In this document: positions 1 to 12,443 of the stretch, piece after piece
How the letters are laid out: each line of letters begins with the position of its first letter
Numbering within the stretch: the stretch's first letter is position 1
Assembly: GCF_003173035.1 (NCBI RefSeq)
Contig: NZ_QGLE01000001.1
Coordinates: forward strand, 310,001-374,000
From: Zavarzinia aquatilis
GTDB lineage: Bacteria > Pseudomonadota > Alphaproteobacteria > Zavarziniales > Zavarziniaceae
Direction of reading: 5' to 3'
DNA: 64,000 nt
Translations under genes and position numbers: made by a program
Notes under the pieces: generated by a model
Told to the model about the DNA's origin: nothing
Databases searched by the model: none
The model's input: only the letters and a program-made list of their open reading frames with translations

Positions 1-691
1 GCGAGAGATGGCCGAAGGCGGGCACCGCGCCGCCCAGTGCCTCGAACAATTCGATCTGCACGCCCGTGTTGGTTACATGGTCTTCGCCGCGGATGACATG
101 GCTGATGGCGAAGTCGATGTCGTCGACGACCGAGGTCAGGGTGTAGAGCGGCTGGCCGTCGCTGCGGATCAGCACGGGATCGGACAGGGAGGCGGTATCG
201 ACCACCGTCTCGCCCTTGACGAGGTCGGGCCAGGACAGGCGCCGGCCGTCGAGACGGAAGCGCCAGTGCGGGGCACCGCGTTCCGCCGTCAGCCGCGCCT
301 TGTCGGCCTCGCCCAGCTTCAGGGCGGCGCGGTCGTAGACCGGCGGACGGTGCTGCGCGATCTGCAGCTTGCGGCGGAGTTCCAGCTCTTCCGCCGTCTC
401 CCAGGCGGGGTAGAGCCGGCCGCTGGCCTTCAAGGCGGCAATGGCCTCGTCATAGCGGGGAAAACGGTCGGACTCGCGGGCGAAAGCGTCCCAGTCGAGG
501 CCGAGCCAGCGCAGGTCTTCCTCGATGGCGGCGGCGAATTCGGCGGTAGAGCGTTCCCGGTCGGTATCGTCGAGGCGCAGCAGGAAGCTGCCGCCGTGCT
601 TCCGGGCGAAGAGCCAGTTGACGAGGGCGATGCGCGCGTTGCCGACGTGAAGCCGGCCGGTGGGGCTGGGGGCGAAGCGGACGGCGACCAT
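1..691 (-). CDS. gltX: Glutamate--tRNA ligase, N-terminal part (cut by window edge)
   Basis: Class I aminoacyl-tRNA synthetase that charges tRNA-Glu in the cytoplasm. About 230 residues are visible. The N-terminus reads [18 protein letters not shown], with the ATP-binding HIGH-type motif at residues 15-18, and a typical GltX segment around residue 35 ([12 protein letters not shown]) follows. Usual length is about 450-490 residues, so roughly half lies beyond position 1, including the KMSKS loop. The start at 691 is chosen because the family N-terminus begins there; upstream ATGs at 722 and 725 are in other frames. It lies downstream of the L,D-transpeptidase gene on the same strand. A GluQ-RS paralogue is less likely because the [17 protein letters not shown]-type segment is that of full GltX. 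Confidence 0.93.
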   Translation of the reverse strand, partial: MVAVRFAPSPTGRLHVGNARIALVNWLFARKHGGSFLLRLDDTDRERSTAEFAAAIEEDLRWLGLDWDAFARESDRFPRYDEAIAALKASGRLYPAWETAEELELRRKLQIAQHRPPVYDRAALKLGEADKARLTAERGAPHWRFRLDGRRLSWPDLVKGETVVDTASLSDPVLIRSDGQPLYTLTSVVDDIDFAISHVIRGEDHVTNTGVQIELFEALGGAVPAFGHLS

Positions 692-759
692 GTCAGGCGC
701 GGCGGGCGAGGGGGCGGGTCATCATGGCGGCAAGGATTAGCCGCCGGCGCGTGGCTTGG

Positions 760-1239
760 CTAGGGTCTGATCTCGATCGGGGTGCCGTCGGGCACCAGCG
801 ACCAGATTTCCCGGATGGCGTCGTTGGAGACGGCGATGCAGCCGGCCGTCCAGTCCCAGGGCAAGGTCACGGCGTCGGGCAGGGCGTTGGGCTGACCGTG
901 GATCATGATATCGCCGCCCGGGGACAGGCCCCGCTTCGAAGCTGCGGCGAGATCCCACGGCTCGGGATAGGAAATCCGCAGCGAGAGCGTATATGCCGAG
1001 GCGGGATTGCGCCCCTCGATGCGGTAGAGGCCTTCGGGCGTCCGCCCGTCGCCCTCCACCTGCTTGCGGCCCTCGGGGGCGGAGCCGAGGTGGATGTCGT
1101 ATTCGCGGACCAGGGTCTCGCCTTCGTACAGGCGAAGTTTCCGCTCCGCCTTGGTCACGAGGATACGGTCGACATCGGCGCAGGCCGGCGTCGCCGTCAG
1201 CAGCATCAGAAGGGAAAGGGCGGCATATCGCATCGACAT
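760..1239 (-). CDS. L,D-transpeptidase (YkuD family), secreted
   Basis: Periplasmic YkuD-fold enzyme expected to form 3-3 cross-links in peptidoglycan or attach proteins to it. Residues 1-21 form a signal peptide ending in TPACA. The catalytic signature is complete: His114 in IMIHG and Cys134 in TAGCIAVSND, with the usual Gly-Cys-Ile context. At 159 residues it is a minimal single-domain form with no LysM or SH3 domain. It lies 68 nt upstream of gltX on the same strand, which says little about function. Start at 1239; an in-frame ATG two codons downstream is an alternative. Confidence 0.88.
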   Translation of the reverse strand: MSMRYAALSLLMLLTATPACADVDRILVTKAERKLRLYEGETLVREYDIHLGSAPEGRKQVEGDGRTPEGLYRIEGRNPASAYTLSLRISYPEPWDLAAASKRGLSPGGDIMIHGQPNALPDAVTLPWDWTAGCIAVSNDAIREIWSLVPDGTPIEIRP

Positions 1240-1284
1240 GCCGCCGAGACTATGGCCTCGCCGCCATCCCTGCGGTGAGGCGGA

Positions 1285-2232
1285 TCACAGGTCGCGCGCC
1301 GCCTTTAGCCGCTCGGCGAGGGCGAGGGTCTGCACCGCCTGATCGGGGGTGACCCGGGGCGGGCGCCTGTTGCGGATCGCGTCGAGGAAATCGGCGAGTT
1401 CATCGAGCAGGGGCTCGCGCCGCTCGATCGGAACCGGCGTCTCGACCACGCTGCCGCCTTCGCCCGGGCGGCGGATCACCAGGGTCTGGGCGATATAATC
1501 GGCGACGGCGCCGGCTTCGGTGCCCAGCACCTCGAGGGTGCGGATGCGGATCGGTGTCATGCGGCTGGCGCTGATCGCGGCGAGAATGCCGCCCGGAAAG
1601 CCGACGAGGGCGGTCGCGTAATCGTAGCCGGGGACATCGGCGCCGCGCAGGCCATCGACCTGCGCCCTGACCGCCTCGGGCCGGCCGAGGAGGTCGAGCA
1701 CGACGTCGATGTCATGCACCATCAGGTCGTCGATCACGTCCACATCGACGATACGGCCGGCCTTGGCCAGGCGCCGGGCGGTGACGGCGTGAAGGGGGCC
1801 GAGCTGCGGCAGCGCCGCCTTCAGCGCGACCACGGCGGGATTGAAACGCTCGAGATGGCCGACGGCGAGGGTGACGCCCGCCGCCTTGCCGAGGTCGGCG
1901 ATGCGCCGGCCTTCCTCGGCCGACAGGGCGAGGGGCTTTTCGATCATGCAGTGGATGCCGCGGCGGATCAGATGATCCGCGAGGTCGGCATGGGTGACCG
2001 AGGGCGTGACGATGGAGACCGCGTCGACCTTGGGCAGGCGGTCCAGCGTCTCGAAGGTGGTGACGCCGAAAGCCTTGGTCGCCTCCGCCCGGTTGGCTTC
2101 GCTCGGATCGACGGCGCCGACGATCTCGACACCCGGCAGACGGGCGTAGCAGCGAAGGTGATTGCGGCCCATCATGCCGCAGCCGATGACGGCGACACGA
2201 AGCGGTGAGGGGGGTGCGGCGGTGGCGGTCAT
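1285..2232 (-). CDS. Gfo/Idh/MocA-family NAD(P)-dependent oxidoreductase
   Basis: Predicted cytoplasmic sugar or cyclitol dehydrogenase of 315 residues. The N-terminal Rossmann fold has the dinucleotide motif VAVIGCGMMGRNH (about residues 12-24). The family signature EKPLAL (about residue 100) carries the conserved Lys, and GHLERFNPAV follows. The C-terminal alpha/beta domain is complete. The reading frame stays open far upstream of 2232, but the family N-terminus begins at the ATG at 2232, so the upstream part is treated as non-coding. It is divergent from msrQ, with about 80 nt between the starts. The substrate cannot be inferred from context. Confidence 0.88.
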   Translation of the reverse strand: MTATAAPPSPLRVAVIGCGMMGRNHLRCYARLPGVEIVGAVDPSEANRAEATKAFGVTTFETLDRLPKVDAVSIVTPSVTHADLADHLIRRGIHCMIEKPLALSAEEGRRIADLGKAAGVTLAVGHLERFNPAVVALKAALPQLGPLHAVTARRLAKAGRIVDVDVIDDLMVHDIDVVLDLLGRPEAVRAQVDGLRGADVPGYDYATALVGFPGGILAAISASRMTPIRIRTLEVLGTEAGAVADYIAQTLVIRRPGEGGSVVETPVPIERREPLLDELADFLDAIRNRRPPRVTPDQAVQTLALAERLKAARDL

Positions 2233-2313
2233 GATCGCGTCGATTAGACCCTGCCCGGGCAAAAGGCAATGGCCCGCCGTAACTTCGCCGCAGCGCGATA
2301 CGAATGTTCTGCC

Positions 2314-3204
2314 ATGACGACGACCGCTTCCTCTCCGGTGAAATCCCCGGCCTTTCCCTGGCAAGACCGGCGGGGCCGGCTGTCCTGGCTGAAACTCGCG
2401 GTCTTCGCCGCGCTGTTCGTGCCGGCGCTCTTCATCGCCGGGCAATGGGCGGGCGGCGACCTCATGCCGCGCCCTCTCAATGCCGTCATCCATCTGACCG
2501 GCCTGTGGGGGATGCGCCTGCTGTTGTTGTCGCTGTGCCTGACGCCGCTGCGCGCCGGTCTTGCGGTGCCGGAATTCGCCCTGCTGCGGCGGATGCTGGG
2601 GCTCGGTGCCTTCGCCTATATCGCCGCGCATTTCCTGCTCTATGTCGGCGATCAGGCCTTCGATCCGGTCGCGATTGTCGCGGAAATCGTCGGGCGCTTT
2701 TATCTCACCATCGGCTTCATCGCCCTGATCGGTCTTTGTCTGCTGGCCGCGACCTCGACCGATGGCATGGTCCGGCGCCTTGGCGGTGTGCGCTGGCGGC
2801 GGCTGCACCGGATGACCTATGGCATCGGGCTGCTGGCCCTTGTCCATTTCTTCATGCAGTCGAAGGCCGATCCGGCGGAAGCGACGGTGGCCGCCGGGCT
2901 CTATCTCTGGGCGCTGGCGCGGCGGCGCTGGTCTTCGCCCGTCGCGATCCTGCCTCTGGTCGCCGTCTCCGGGCTCGGCGCGGCCTTGGCCGAGGCGCTT
3001 TTCTTCTTTGCCTTACGCGGCATCGACCCCTTGCGCGTGCTGGCAGCCAATCTCGATGTCGAATTCGGCCTGCGCCCGGCGCTCTGGGCCGGGCTGATCG
3101 CCGCCGCGGTCGAGGTCGCCGGGCTTATTCGCCGGCGCGCCGCGCGGACAGCACACGGTGCACCTCGGCCAGCCGCGCCGCGTCGAGCGGGAAGCGCGCC
3201 ATGA
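2314..3204 (+). CDS. msrQ: Heme-binding membrane subunit MsrQ-like ferric reductase
   Basis: Multi-spanning membrane protein of the ferric-reductase-like family. MsrQ passes electrons from the quinone pool or flavins to the periplasmic methionine sulfoxide reductase MsrP. Conserved His residues lie in predicted helices: HLTGLWG near residue 57, AAHFLLY near 110 and LVHFF near 175. At 296 residues it is the long form common in Alphaproteobacteria. The ATG at 2314 gives the family N-terminus; an in-frame ATG at 2269 is an alternative. No msrP (molybdopterin subunit) lies beside it. The last 80 nt overlap the 3' end of the convergent MFS gene. Confidence 0.8.
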   Translation: MTTTASSPVKSPAFPWQDRRGRLSWLKLAVFAALFVPALFIAGQWAGGDLMPRPLNAVIHLTGLWGMRLLLLSLCLTPLRAGLAVPEFALLRRMLGLGAFAYIAAHFLLYVGDQAFDPVAIVAEIVGRFYLTIGFIALIGLCLLAATSTDGMVRRLGGVRWRRLHRMTYGIGLLALVHFFMQSKADPAEATVAAGLYLWALARRRWSSPVAILPLVAVSGLGAALAEALFFFALRGIDPLRVLAANLDVEFGLRPALWAGLIAAAVEVAGLIRRRAARTAHGAPRPAAPRRAGSAP

Positions 3205-4510
3205 TCGCCGCTGCCGCGAGATTCATGGCGAAGGGCAGGAACACGAAGACCGCCATCAGCGCCCCGGTGCCCGCGATCGGCTGACCGGCGGGGGTGCTGG
3301 CCGCCGCCTCGGGCGAGAAGCCGAACAGGGCGAGCAATGGATAGGTCACGCCGACGGCAAGGGCGAAGCCGACCTTGTTGGTCATGGTCAGCACGCCGAA
3401 GAACAGGCCGGTGCGATTGTGACCGCTGCGCATTTCGTCCTCGTCCGCGACATCGGCCATGATCGCCTTCAGCAGGAACGTGCCGGAGGCATAGCCGAGG
3501 CCATAAAGCAGGGTGATCACGGTCAGCGTGGTCGAATCCCCGGGCTCGATCAGCAGGAAACAGAGGGCGAGGACGCAGTTCCACAGGGCGCCCAGGGCAA
3601 AGGCGCGGTGCTTGCCGAACCGCTGCGATATCGCCATCCAGGCCGGAATGCCGACGATGCCGGCAACGAAATAGCCGAGCAGCAGGGTCGAGGTGATGCC
3701 GGGCGTCCGCGCCACGGCCTCGATCATGAAGATGAAGAGCGCGCCGGTCACCGCCGGCGGCACGCCCGCCAGCAGATCGGCAAGCAGCACCCGGCGGACC
3801 AGCCTGTTGCGGGCGACGGTCAGGACGGTTTCGCGCAGCCCGGGATGGCTGGACGGTCCTGTCGTGGCGGTGGACGGATCGGGCACCTTGATCGCGCACC
3901 ACAGCACGCCCAGCGGGAAGATGGCGATGATGAACCAGCCCATGGCGGCGATATGCTCCGCCTTGGTGCCGCCGCGCATCTGCTCGATGAGCGCGGGCAG
4001 GGCGAGCAGGGCGACGATGCCGATGATGCCGGCCATTTCCCGCCAGCCCTGGATCCGGCTGCGCTGGTGATAATCGGGCGAGAGTTCCGCGCCCCACGAC
4101 ATATGGCTGATGACCCCGAGGGCATAGCCGGCATACATCACGACGAGCCAGCACAGGACATAGAGCGGTCCGGCGCCCGCGGGCGGCATGAACATCTGCC
4201 AGGCACCGAGACCCATCAGCGGCACCGCGAGCACGAGCATCGAGCGGCGGCGGCCGAAGCGGCTGCGCACCCGGTCGCTGACGGCGCCGAGGCCAAGATC
4301 GGCCGCGAGGTCGAACAGGCGGCACAGCATGAAGATCTGCCCGACCACGGTCAGGCCGAGGCCGAGATCATTGGCGTAGAAGGGCGGCAGATAGACCGCG
4401 ACGGGCAGCCCGACGGCATAAAGGCCGAGGGCCGGCGCCGCGAAGGCGAAAAGCGTGCCGACGCCGACGGGCCTGGACGCGGCCCCGGCCGCACGATGGA
4501 CGCTGCTCAT
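3125..4510 (-). CDS. MFS transporter, sugar:cation symporter (GPH/MFS_2) type
   Basis: Inner-membrane transporter of 461 residues with about 12 hydrophobic segments. The N-terminal half shows the MFS cytoplasmic-loop pattern GAVSDRVRSRFGRRR after helix 2. The run ADVADEDEMRSGHNRTG in the C-terminal half is characteristic of the glycoside-pentoside-hexuronide symporter group, which moves sugars or related solutes with Na+ or H+. The ATG at 4510 is preferred because a GGGGAGAG ribosome-binding site precedes it; the frame stays open to 4594. The 3' end overlaps convergent msrQ by 80 nt. The substrate is unknown. Confidence 0.82.
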   Translation of the reverse strand: MSSVHRAAGAASRPVGVGTLFAFAAPALGLYAVGLPVAVYLPPFYANDLGLGLTVVGQIFMLCRLFDLAADLGLGAVSDRVRSRFGRRRSMLVLAVPLMGLGAWQMFMPPAGAGPLYVLCWLVVMYAGYALGVISHMSWGAELSPDYHQRSRIQGWREMAGIIGIVALLALPALIEQMRGGTKAEHIAAMGWFIIAIFPLGVLWCAIKVPDPSTATTGPSSHPGLRETVLTVARNRLVRRVLLADLLAGVPPAVTGALFIFMIEAVARTPGITSTLLLGYFVAGIVGIPAWMAISQRFGKHRAFALGALWNCVLALCFLLIEPGDSTTLTVITLLYGLGYASGTFLLKAIMADVADEDEMRSGHNRTGLFFGVLTMTNKVGFALAVGVTYPLLALFGFSPEAAASTPAGQPIAGTGALMAVFVFLPFAMNLAAAAIMARFPLDAARLAEVHRVLSARRAGE

Positions 4511-4630
4511 GCCACTCTCCCCGCGGCGCTGCTTTGTCATTCTTGTCGGTGCGCCGCCGCAGGCAGGTTTGCAAGCCGGCCAGGTGAAGGTCAAGGCAAA
4601 CCGCTTACCTTTTATTCACGTTTTACGCGC

Positions 4631-4742
4631 ATGATCATCATCAGAAGGCCCTGAAACATCCCCTCAGGCTTCTTCGTTTCCTCTCTTTACTGGTCAATGA
4701 CCCAACCCTTCGCCTGACCCCTCGGTGAAGGGTTTTCTTTTT
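4631..4742 (+). terminator. Hairpin with T-rich tail in the leader before the ADC-like gene
   Basis: AACCCTTCGCC at 4704-4714 pairs with GGTGAAGGGTT at 4724-4734 (one G-T pair) and is followed by TTTTCTTTTT to 4742, the form of a plus-strand intrinsic terminator. No plus-strand gene ends nearby; the nearest upstream one ends at 3204. It therefore sits inside the 279-nt gap ahead of the gene at 4790. A seven-codon frame, ATG-three Ile-Arg-Arg-Pro-stop, lies at 4631-4654 without a clear ribosome-binding site. Attenuation or a short leader RNA is possible. The rest of the gap, 4511-4630, shows nothing recognisable. Confidence 0.5.
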
Positions 4743-4789
4743 CCATTTAAAATGACAATTTATCAGAAATTGGAGGGGGGGTTAGAGTC

Positions 4790-5509
4790 ATGCCAGCCTT
4801 GTCGCGTCTGCCGGCTGTTGCCGTGTGCCGGGAGCCGGAAATTCTGACGGCGCCGGTCGTCGATGCCCCCGCGCCCTGGGCGATCCGGGGCCGGGGCTAT
4901 GTCTCGCTGATGCGGGGCCCCGCGGCGGTGCTGGATGGCGATCCCTTCATCGCCCCGGCCTTGCGTGGCAAGCGGCGCCCCGGGCGGCTGGCCATCCTGA
5001 TGCTGGTCGATTACGCCGACACGCCCGCCGGCCCTTATCGCGAACTGCTCTATATTCCCGGCAGCTATGACTTTCACGGCCAGCATTTCTGGTCGATCAG
5101 CCGGATCTTCGTCTCGACCCTCGACAGCGTGGTCAACGGCCGCCGCAACTGGGGCATTCCCAAGGACAAGGCGGATTTCAACTTCACGCCGACGGCGCGG
5201 GGCGAGCGGATCACGGTGACCGTGGACGGCCGGGAAATCGCCGGTTTCGACTATGACCGGGCACGTTTCACGCTGCCGGTGACGACGGCGATCATTCCAC
5301 GATCCTTCCGATGTCTCGGCCAGGTGATGGGCGATCATCTCTTCACCCTCGCGCCCGGGGCCAGGGGCCGGGCGGGATTGTCGCGCCTGCGCGATTGGCG
5401 CACCGACGGAGAATTCATGCCCGATCTCTCGGCCCTGAAACCGGTCCTGTCCGTCGCCATCCCCCGGTTTCACATGAGCTTCCCGGTCGCTAGTATCACG
5501 CCGCTCTGA
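4790..5509 (+). CDS. Acetoacetate decarboxylase-fold protein
   Basis: Cytoplasmic protein of 239 residues from the acetoacetate decarboxylase family. Family features are SRIFVSTLDSVVNGRRNWGIPKDKADF near residues 104-130, given here by its ends only, and the PGSYDF segment near 90. In the characterised enzyme two adjacent lysines follow the GxP turn. Here the first is kept (Lys125) but the next residue is Asp126, with Lys127 after it, so decarboxylation is not assured. A strong GGAGGGGGG tract precedes the start. It is followed 11 nt later by a MarR gene and then an acyl-CoA dehydrogenase, suggesting a role in short-chain ketoacid or acyl-CoA metabolism. Confidence 0.78.
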   Translation: MPALSRLPAVAVCREPEILTAPVVDAPAPWAIRGRGYVSLMRGPAAVLDGDPFIAPALRGKRRPGRLAILMLVDYADTPAGPYRELLYIPGSYDFHGQHFWSISRIFVSTLDSVVNGRRNWGIPKDKADFNFTPTARGERITVTVDGREIAGFDYDRARFTLPVTTAIIPRSFRCLGQVMGDHLFTLAPGARGRAGLSRLRDWRTDGEFMPDLSALKPVLSVAIPRFHMSFPVASITPL

Positions 5510-5520
5510 GGGAGGCAGTC

Positions 5521-5967
5521 ATGGTGGACAGGCGTGCGATTCTGCTGGCGCGGGCGATCGTCGTCCTGTTTCGGGATTTCGAGCTGGTGGCCCGGGAAGC
5601 AGACATTACCGTGCCGCAATACCGTTTCCTGCTGTTCCTGAAGCGGGGGCCGAAGCGGGCAGGGGACCTCGCCCTGCAGGCGGCGGTCGGCAAGCCCACC
5701 GCCTCGGCCCTGATCGCGGAGATGGAAAAACGCGGCCTGATCACCCGCGAGCCCGATCCCATGGACGCCCGAAGCATCCGCCTTCGCCTGACCGAGGAAG
5801 GCCTCGCCCGCCACGGCGCCTTCGAGGCGGCGCTCGCCCGCAAGCTCGAAGACCTGATGGGCGAGAAGGCCGACGACATCCTGGGCGCGGCGACCGAACT
5901 CGCCTATCTGATAGACGCCCGACGCGATCTCGCCTCCCTCGAACAGGTCGGCGACCTCATCGCTTGA
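5521..5967 (+). CDS. MarR-family transcriptional regulator
   Basis: Winged-helix DNA-binding protein of 148 residues, expected to act as a dimer. The central region has the MarR pattern: LFLKRGPKRAGDLALQ leading into the recognition helix KPTASALIAEMEKRGLI near residues 60-78, then the wing REPDPMDARSIRLRLTEEG. It lies 11 nt after the ADC-fold gene and 58 nt before the acyl-CoA dehydrogenase. A perfect palindrome lies in the latter gap, so it probably represses at least the dehydrogenase. The effector is likely an acyl-CoA or aromatic acid, inferred from the neighbours only. Confidence 0.87.
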   Translation: MVDRRAILLARAIVVLFRDFELVAREADITVPQYRFLLFLKRGPKRAGDLALQAAVGKPTASALIAEMEKRGLITREPDPMDARSIRLRLTEEGLARHGAFEAALARKLEDLMGEKADDILGAATELAYLIDARRDLASLEQVGDLIA

Positions 5968-5987
5968 CTCACCGGCGCTTCCGCCAA

Positions 5988-6008
5988 ATAGTTCGTGCCA
6001 CGAACTAT
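5988..6008. promoter_or_regulatory. Perfect 21-bp palindrome, candidate MarR operator
   Basis: ATAGTTCGTG, one C, then CACGAACTAT: ten-base arms that match exactly, centred at 5998. It lies in the 58-nt gap between the MarR gene and the acyl-CoA dehydrogenase start at 6026, where binding would block transcription. Length and symmetry fit MarR operators. Assignment to the adjacent regulator is inference. Confidence 0.7.
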
Positions 6009-6025
6009 AAAATCGGGAGAGAGCC

Positions 6026-7198
6026 ATGGAGCTGACCAGCCAGCACGAAGACCTGCGCCGCACGATCCGTCGCTTCGTCGAGGACGAGATCAATCCGCAG
6101 TGCGATGCCTGGGAGGAGGCGGAAATCTTCCCGGCCAAGGCGCTGTTCCGCAAGATGGGCGCCCTCGGCCTCCTCGGCATCAACAAGCCGGAGGATTTCG
6201 GCGGTCTTGGTCTCGACTATTCCTATGCCGCCGTGGCGGCGGAGGAATTCAGCCGCATCCGCTCGGGCGGCGTTTCCATGGCGATCGGCGTGCAGACCGA
6301 CATGGCGACCCCCGCGCTCGCCCGCTTCGGCTCGGACGAACTGCGCCGCGACTTCCTCGTGCCGGCGATTTCGGGCGATGCCGTCGCCTGCATCGGCGTG
6401 ACCGAGGCCCACGCGGGGTCGGATGTCGCGGCGATCCGCACCAGGGCCGTGCCGGACGGCGACGACCTCGTCATCACCGGGTCCAAGATCTTCATCACCA
6501 ATGGCACGCAAGCCGACTGGATGTGCATGTTGGCCAATACGTCCGACGGTCAAAAGCACCAGAACAAGTCGCTGATCATGGTGCCGCTGAAGGACGACAA
6601 GGGGAACCGGGCCCGGGGCGTCACCGTTGCCCGCAAGCTGAAGAAGATGGGGATGCACTCGTCCGACACGGCCGAGCTGTTCTTCGACGAGGTGCGGGTG
6701 CCGAAGCGCAACATCATCGGCGAGCCGGGCATGGGCTTCGTCTACCAGATGCTGCAATTCCAGGAGGAGCGGCTCTACGGCGCCCTGTCCTCCATCGGCG
6801 GCTGCGACTGCACGATCGAGGAAACGATCGAATACACCCGCAACCGCAAGGCTTTCGGCAAGTCGATCCTCGACAATCAGGTGGTCCATTTCCGCCTGAT
6901 CGAGCTGATGACCGAGGTCGAGGCGCTGCGCGCCCTGACCTGGAGCGCGGTGGAAACCCATGTCAAAGGCGGCGACTGCACCGTCCTTGCCTCCATGGCC
7001 AAGCTGAAGGCGGCCCGCCTGACGCGCGAGGTGAACGACAGCTGCCTGCAATATTGGGGTGGCATGGGCTATATGGCCGAGACCATGGTCTCGCGCCGCT
7101 ATCGCGACGGGCGCCTGACCTCGATCGGCGGCGGCGCGGACGAGGTGATGATCGGCATCATCGCCAAATTCAAGGGGCTGCTGCCCGGCCGGGGCTGA
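6026..7198 (+). CDS. Acyl-CoA dehydrogenase
   Basis: FAD-dependent dehydrogenase of 390 residues that introduces an alpha-beta double bond into an acyl-CoA. Seen in order: N-terminal helical domain, the middle-domain motif GVTEAHAGSD near residue 130, and the C-terminal domain with EYTRNRKAFGKSI and the closing IGGGADEVM. The usual catalytic Glu of the EGT-type motif is replaced by Gly near the C-terminus. A Glu pair in IEETIEY sits where long-chain and isovaleryl enzymes place their base instead. A GGGAGAG ribosome-binding site precedes the ATG. It is probably controlled by the upstream MarR protein. Chain-length preference cannot be read. Confidence 0.88.
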   Translation: MELTSQHEDLRRTIRRFVEDEINPQCDAWEEAEIFPAKALFRKMGALGLLGINKPEDFGGLGLDYSYAAVAAEEFSRIRSGGVSMAIGVQTDMATPALARFGSDELRRDFLVPAISGDAVACIGVTEAHAGSDVAAIRTRAVPDGDDLVITGSKIFITNGTQADWMCMLANTSDGQKHQNKSLIMVPLKDDKGNRARGVTVARKLKKMGMHSSDTAELFFDEVRVPKRNIIGEPGMGFVYQMLQFQEERLYGALSSIGGCDCTIEETIEYTRNRKAFGKSILDNQVVHFRLIELMTEVEALRALTWSAVETHVKGGDCTVLASMAKLKAARLTREVNDSCLQYWGGMGYMAETMVSRRYRDGRLTSIGGGADEVMIGIIAKFKGLLPGRG

Positions 7199-7210
7199 CC
7201 GGCGTCATGC

Positions 7211-7242
7211 GCGGTCGCCCCGGCGTGGGCCGGGGCGACCGC
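7211..7242. terminator. Hairpin between convergent acyl-CoA dehydrogenase and greA
   Basis: Perfect 14-bp arms, GCGGTCGCCCCGGC at 7211-7224 and its reverse complement at 7229-7242, with a four-base loop. It lies between the two convergent stop codons and could serve both strands, though neither side has a long T tract. Confidence 0.55.
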
Positions 7243-7249
7243 TACGGTC

Positions 7250-7723
7250 TCAGCCGAACTGGACCTTGAGGATTTCGTAGGACTTGTGACCGCCGGGCGT
7301 CGTCACTTCGATTTCGTCACCGACGGTCTTGCCGATCAGCGCGCGCGCGACGGGCGAGGACACGGACAGGCGCCCGGCCTTCACGTCCGCCTCGTCGACG
7401 CCGACGATCTGGTAGACGACCTCGTCATCCGTGTCGATGTCGACCAGGGTGATGGTCGCGCCGAACTTGATCACCTGACCCGAGAGTTTCGAGACGTCGA
7501 TCACCTGGGCGCGGGAAATCTTGTCTTCAAGCTCGATCACGCGGGTTTCGATGAAACTCTGCTTTTCCTTGGCGGCGTGATACTCCGCGTTTTCCGACAG
7601 ATCGCCGTGTTCACGCGCAGCGGAAATGGCCTGGATCACCGCGGGCCGGTCCACCGTCTTCAACCGCTTCAATTCGGCTTCGAGGGCTTCATACCCCCCC
7701 GCCGTCATGGGCACTTTTTCCAT
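7250..7723 (-). CDS. greA: Transcript cleavage factor GreA
   Basis: Cytoplasmic factor that enters the RNA polymerase secondary channel and stimulates cleavage of backtracked transcripts. At 157 residues it has the standard length. The N-terminal coiled-coil tip carries the two catalytic acids, Asp41 and Glu44, in [15 protein letters not shown]. The C-terminal FKBP-like domain shows [18 protein letters not shown]. It follows carB on the same strand after a strong hairpin, an arrangement seen in many Alphaproteobacteria. An ATG six codons in is possible, but the start at 7723 matches the family. Confidence 0.97.
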   Translation of the reverse strand: MEKVPMTAGGYEALEAELKRLKTVDRPAVIQAISAAREHGDLSENAEYHAAKEKQSFIETRVIELEDKISRAQVIDVSKLSGQVIKFGATITLVDIDTDDEVVYQIVGVDEADVKAGRLSVSSPVARALIGKTVGDEIEVTTPGGHKSYEILKVQFG

Positions 7724-7773
7724 CGCCCCTCTACCTGATTATGGGCACGCCCCAACTGTAGGCCACCGGAGTT

Positions 7774-7815
7774 GCGACCGCCCGGCCAGCCTGACAGGGC
7801 CGACCGGGCGGTCGC
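7774..7815 (-). terminator. Inverted repeat downstream of carB
   Basis: GCGACCGCCCGG at 7774-7785 pairs exactly with CCGGGCGGTCGC at 7804-7815, with a further GGCC pair inside. It lies directly after the carB stop codon at 7821, so it is the likely end of the carAB transcript or a barrier before greA. There is no T tract. Confidence 0.5.
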
Positions 7816-7820
7816 GGGGA

Positions 7821-12267
<4,447 letters not shown>

Positions 12268-12443
12268 CAGGGAACTCCGCGGCGGGGGGTACCCGCCGGT
12301 CAAATCGGGCGGACCATAAAGGCGGGTGGCGCCCGCGTCAAGGGATCGGTCACGATAGAAAGTGCCATTTTGGTCAACGGCTTATGGTCTATGCATGACA
12401 GGTGCGCTAATGTGCCGGCCCTTGAGAGAAGAGGATGGGAACC

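Noticed and set aside
8-763. Plus-strand open frame over the gltX region
   Set aside because: Antisense shadow; the minus strand encodes clear GltX motifs over the same bases.
5991-6005. SOS (LexA) box in the MarR-side palindrome (GTTC-N7-GAAC)
   Set aside because: Alphaproteobacterial SOS boxes are direct repeats (GAAC-N7-GAAC or GTTC-N7-GTTC); here the halves are inverted and the wider 21-bp symmetry fits a MarR operator.
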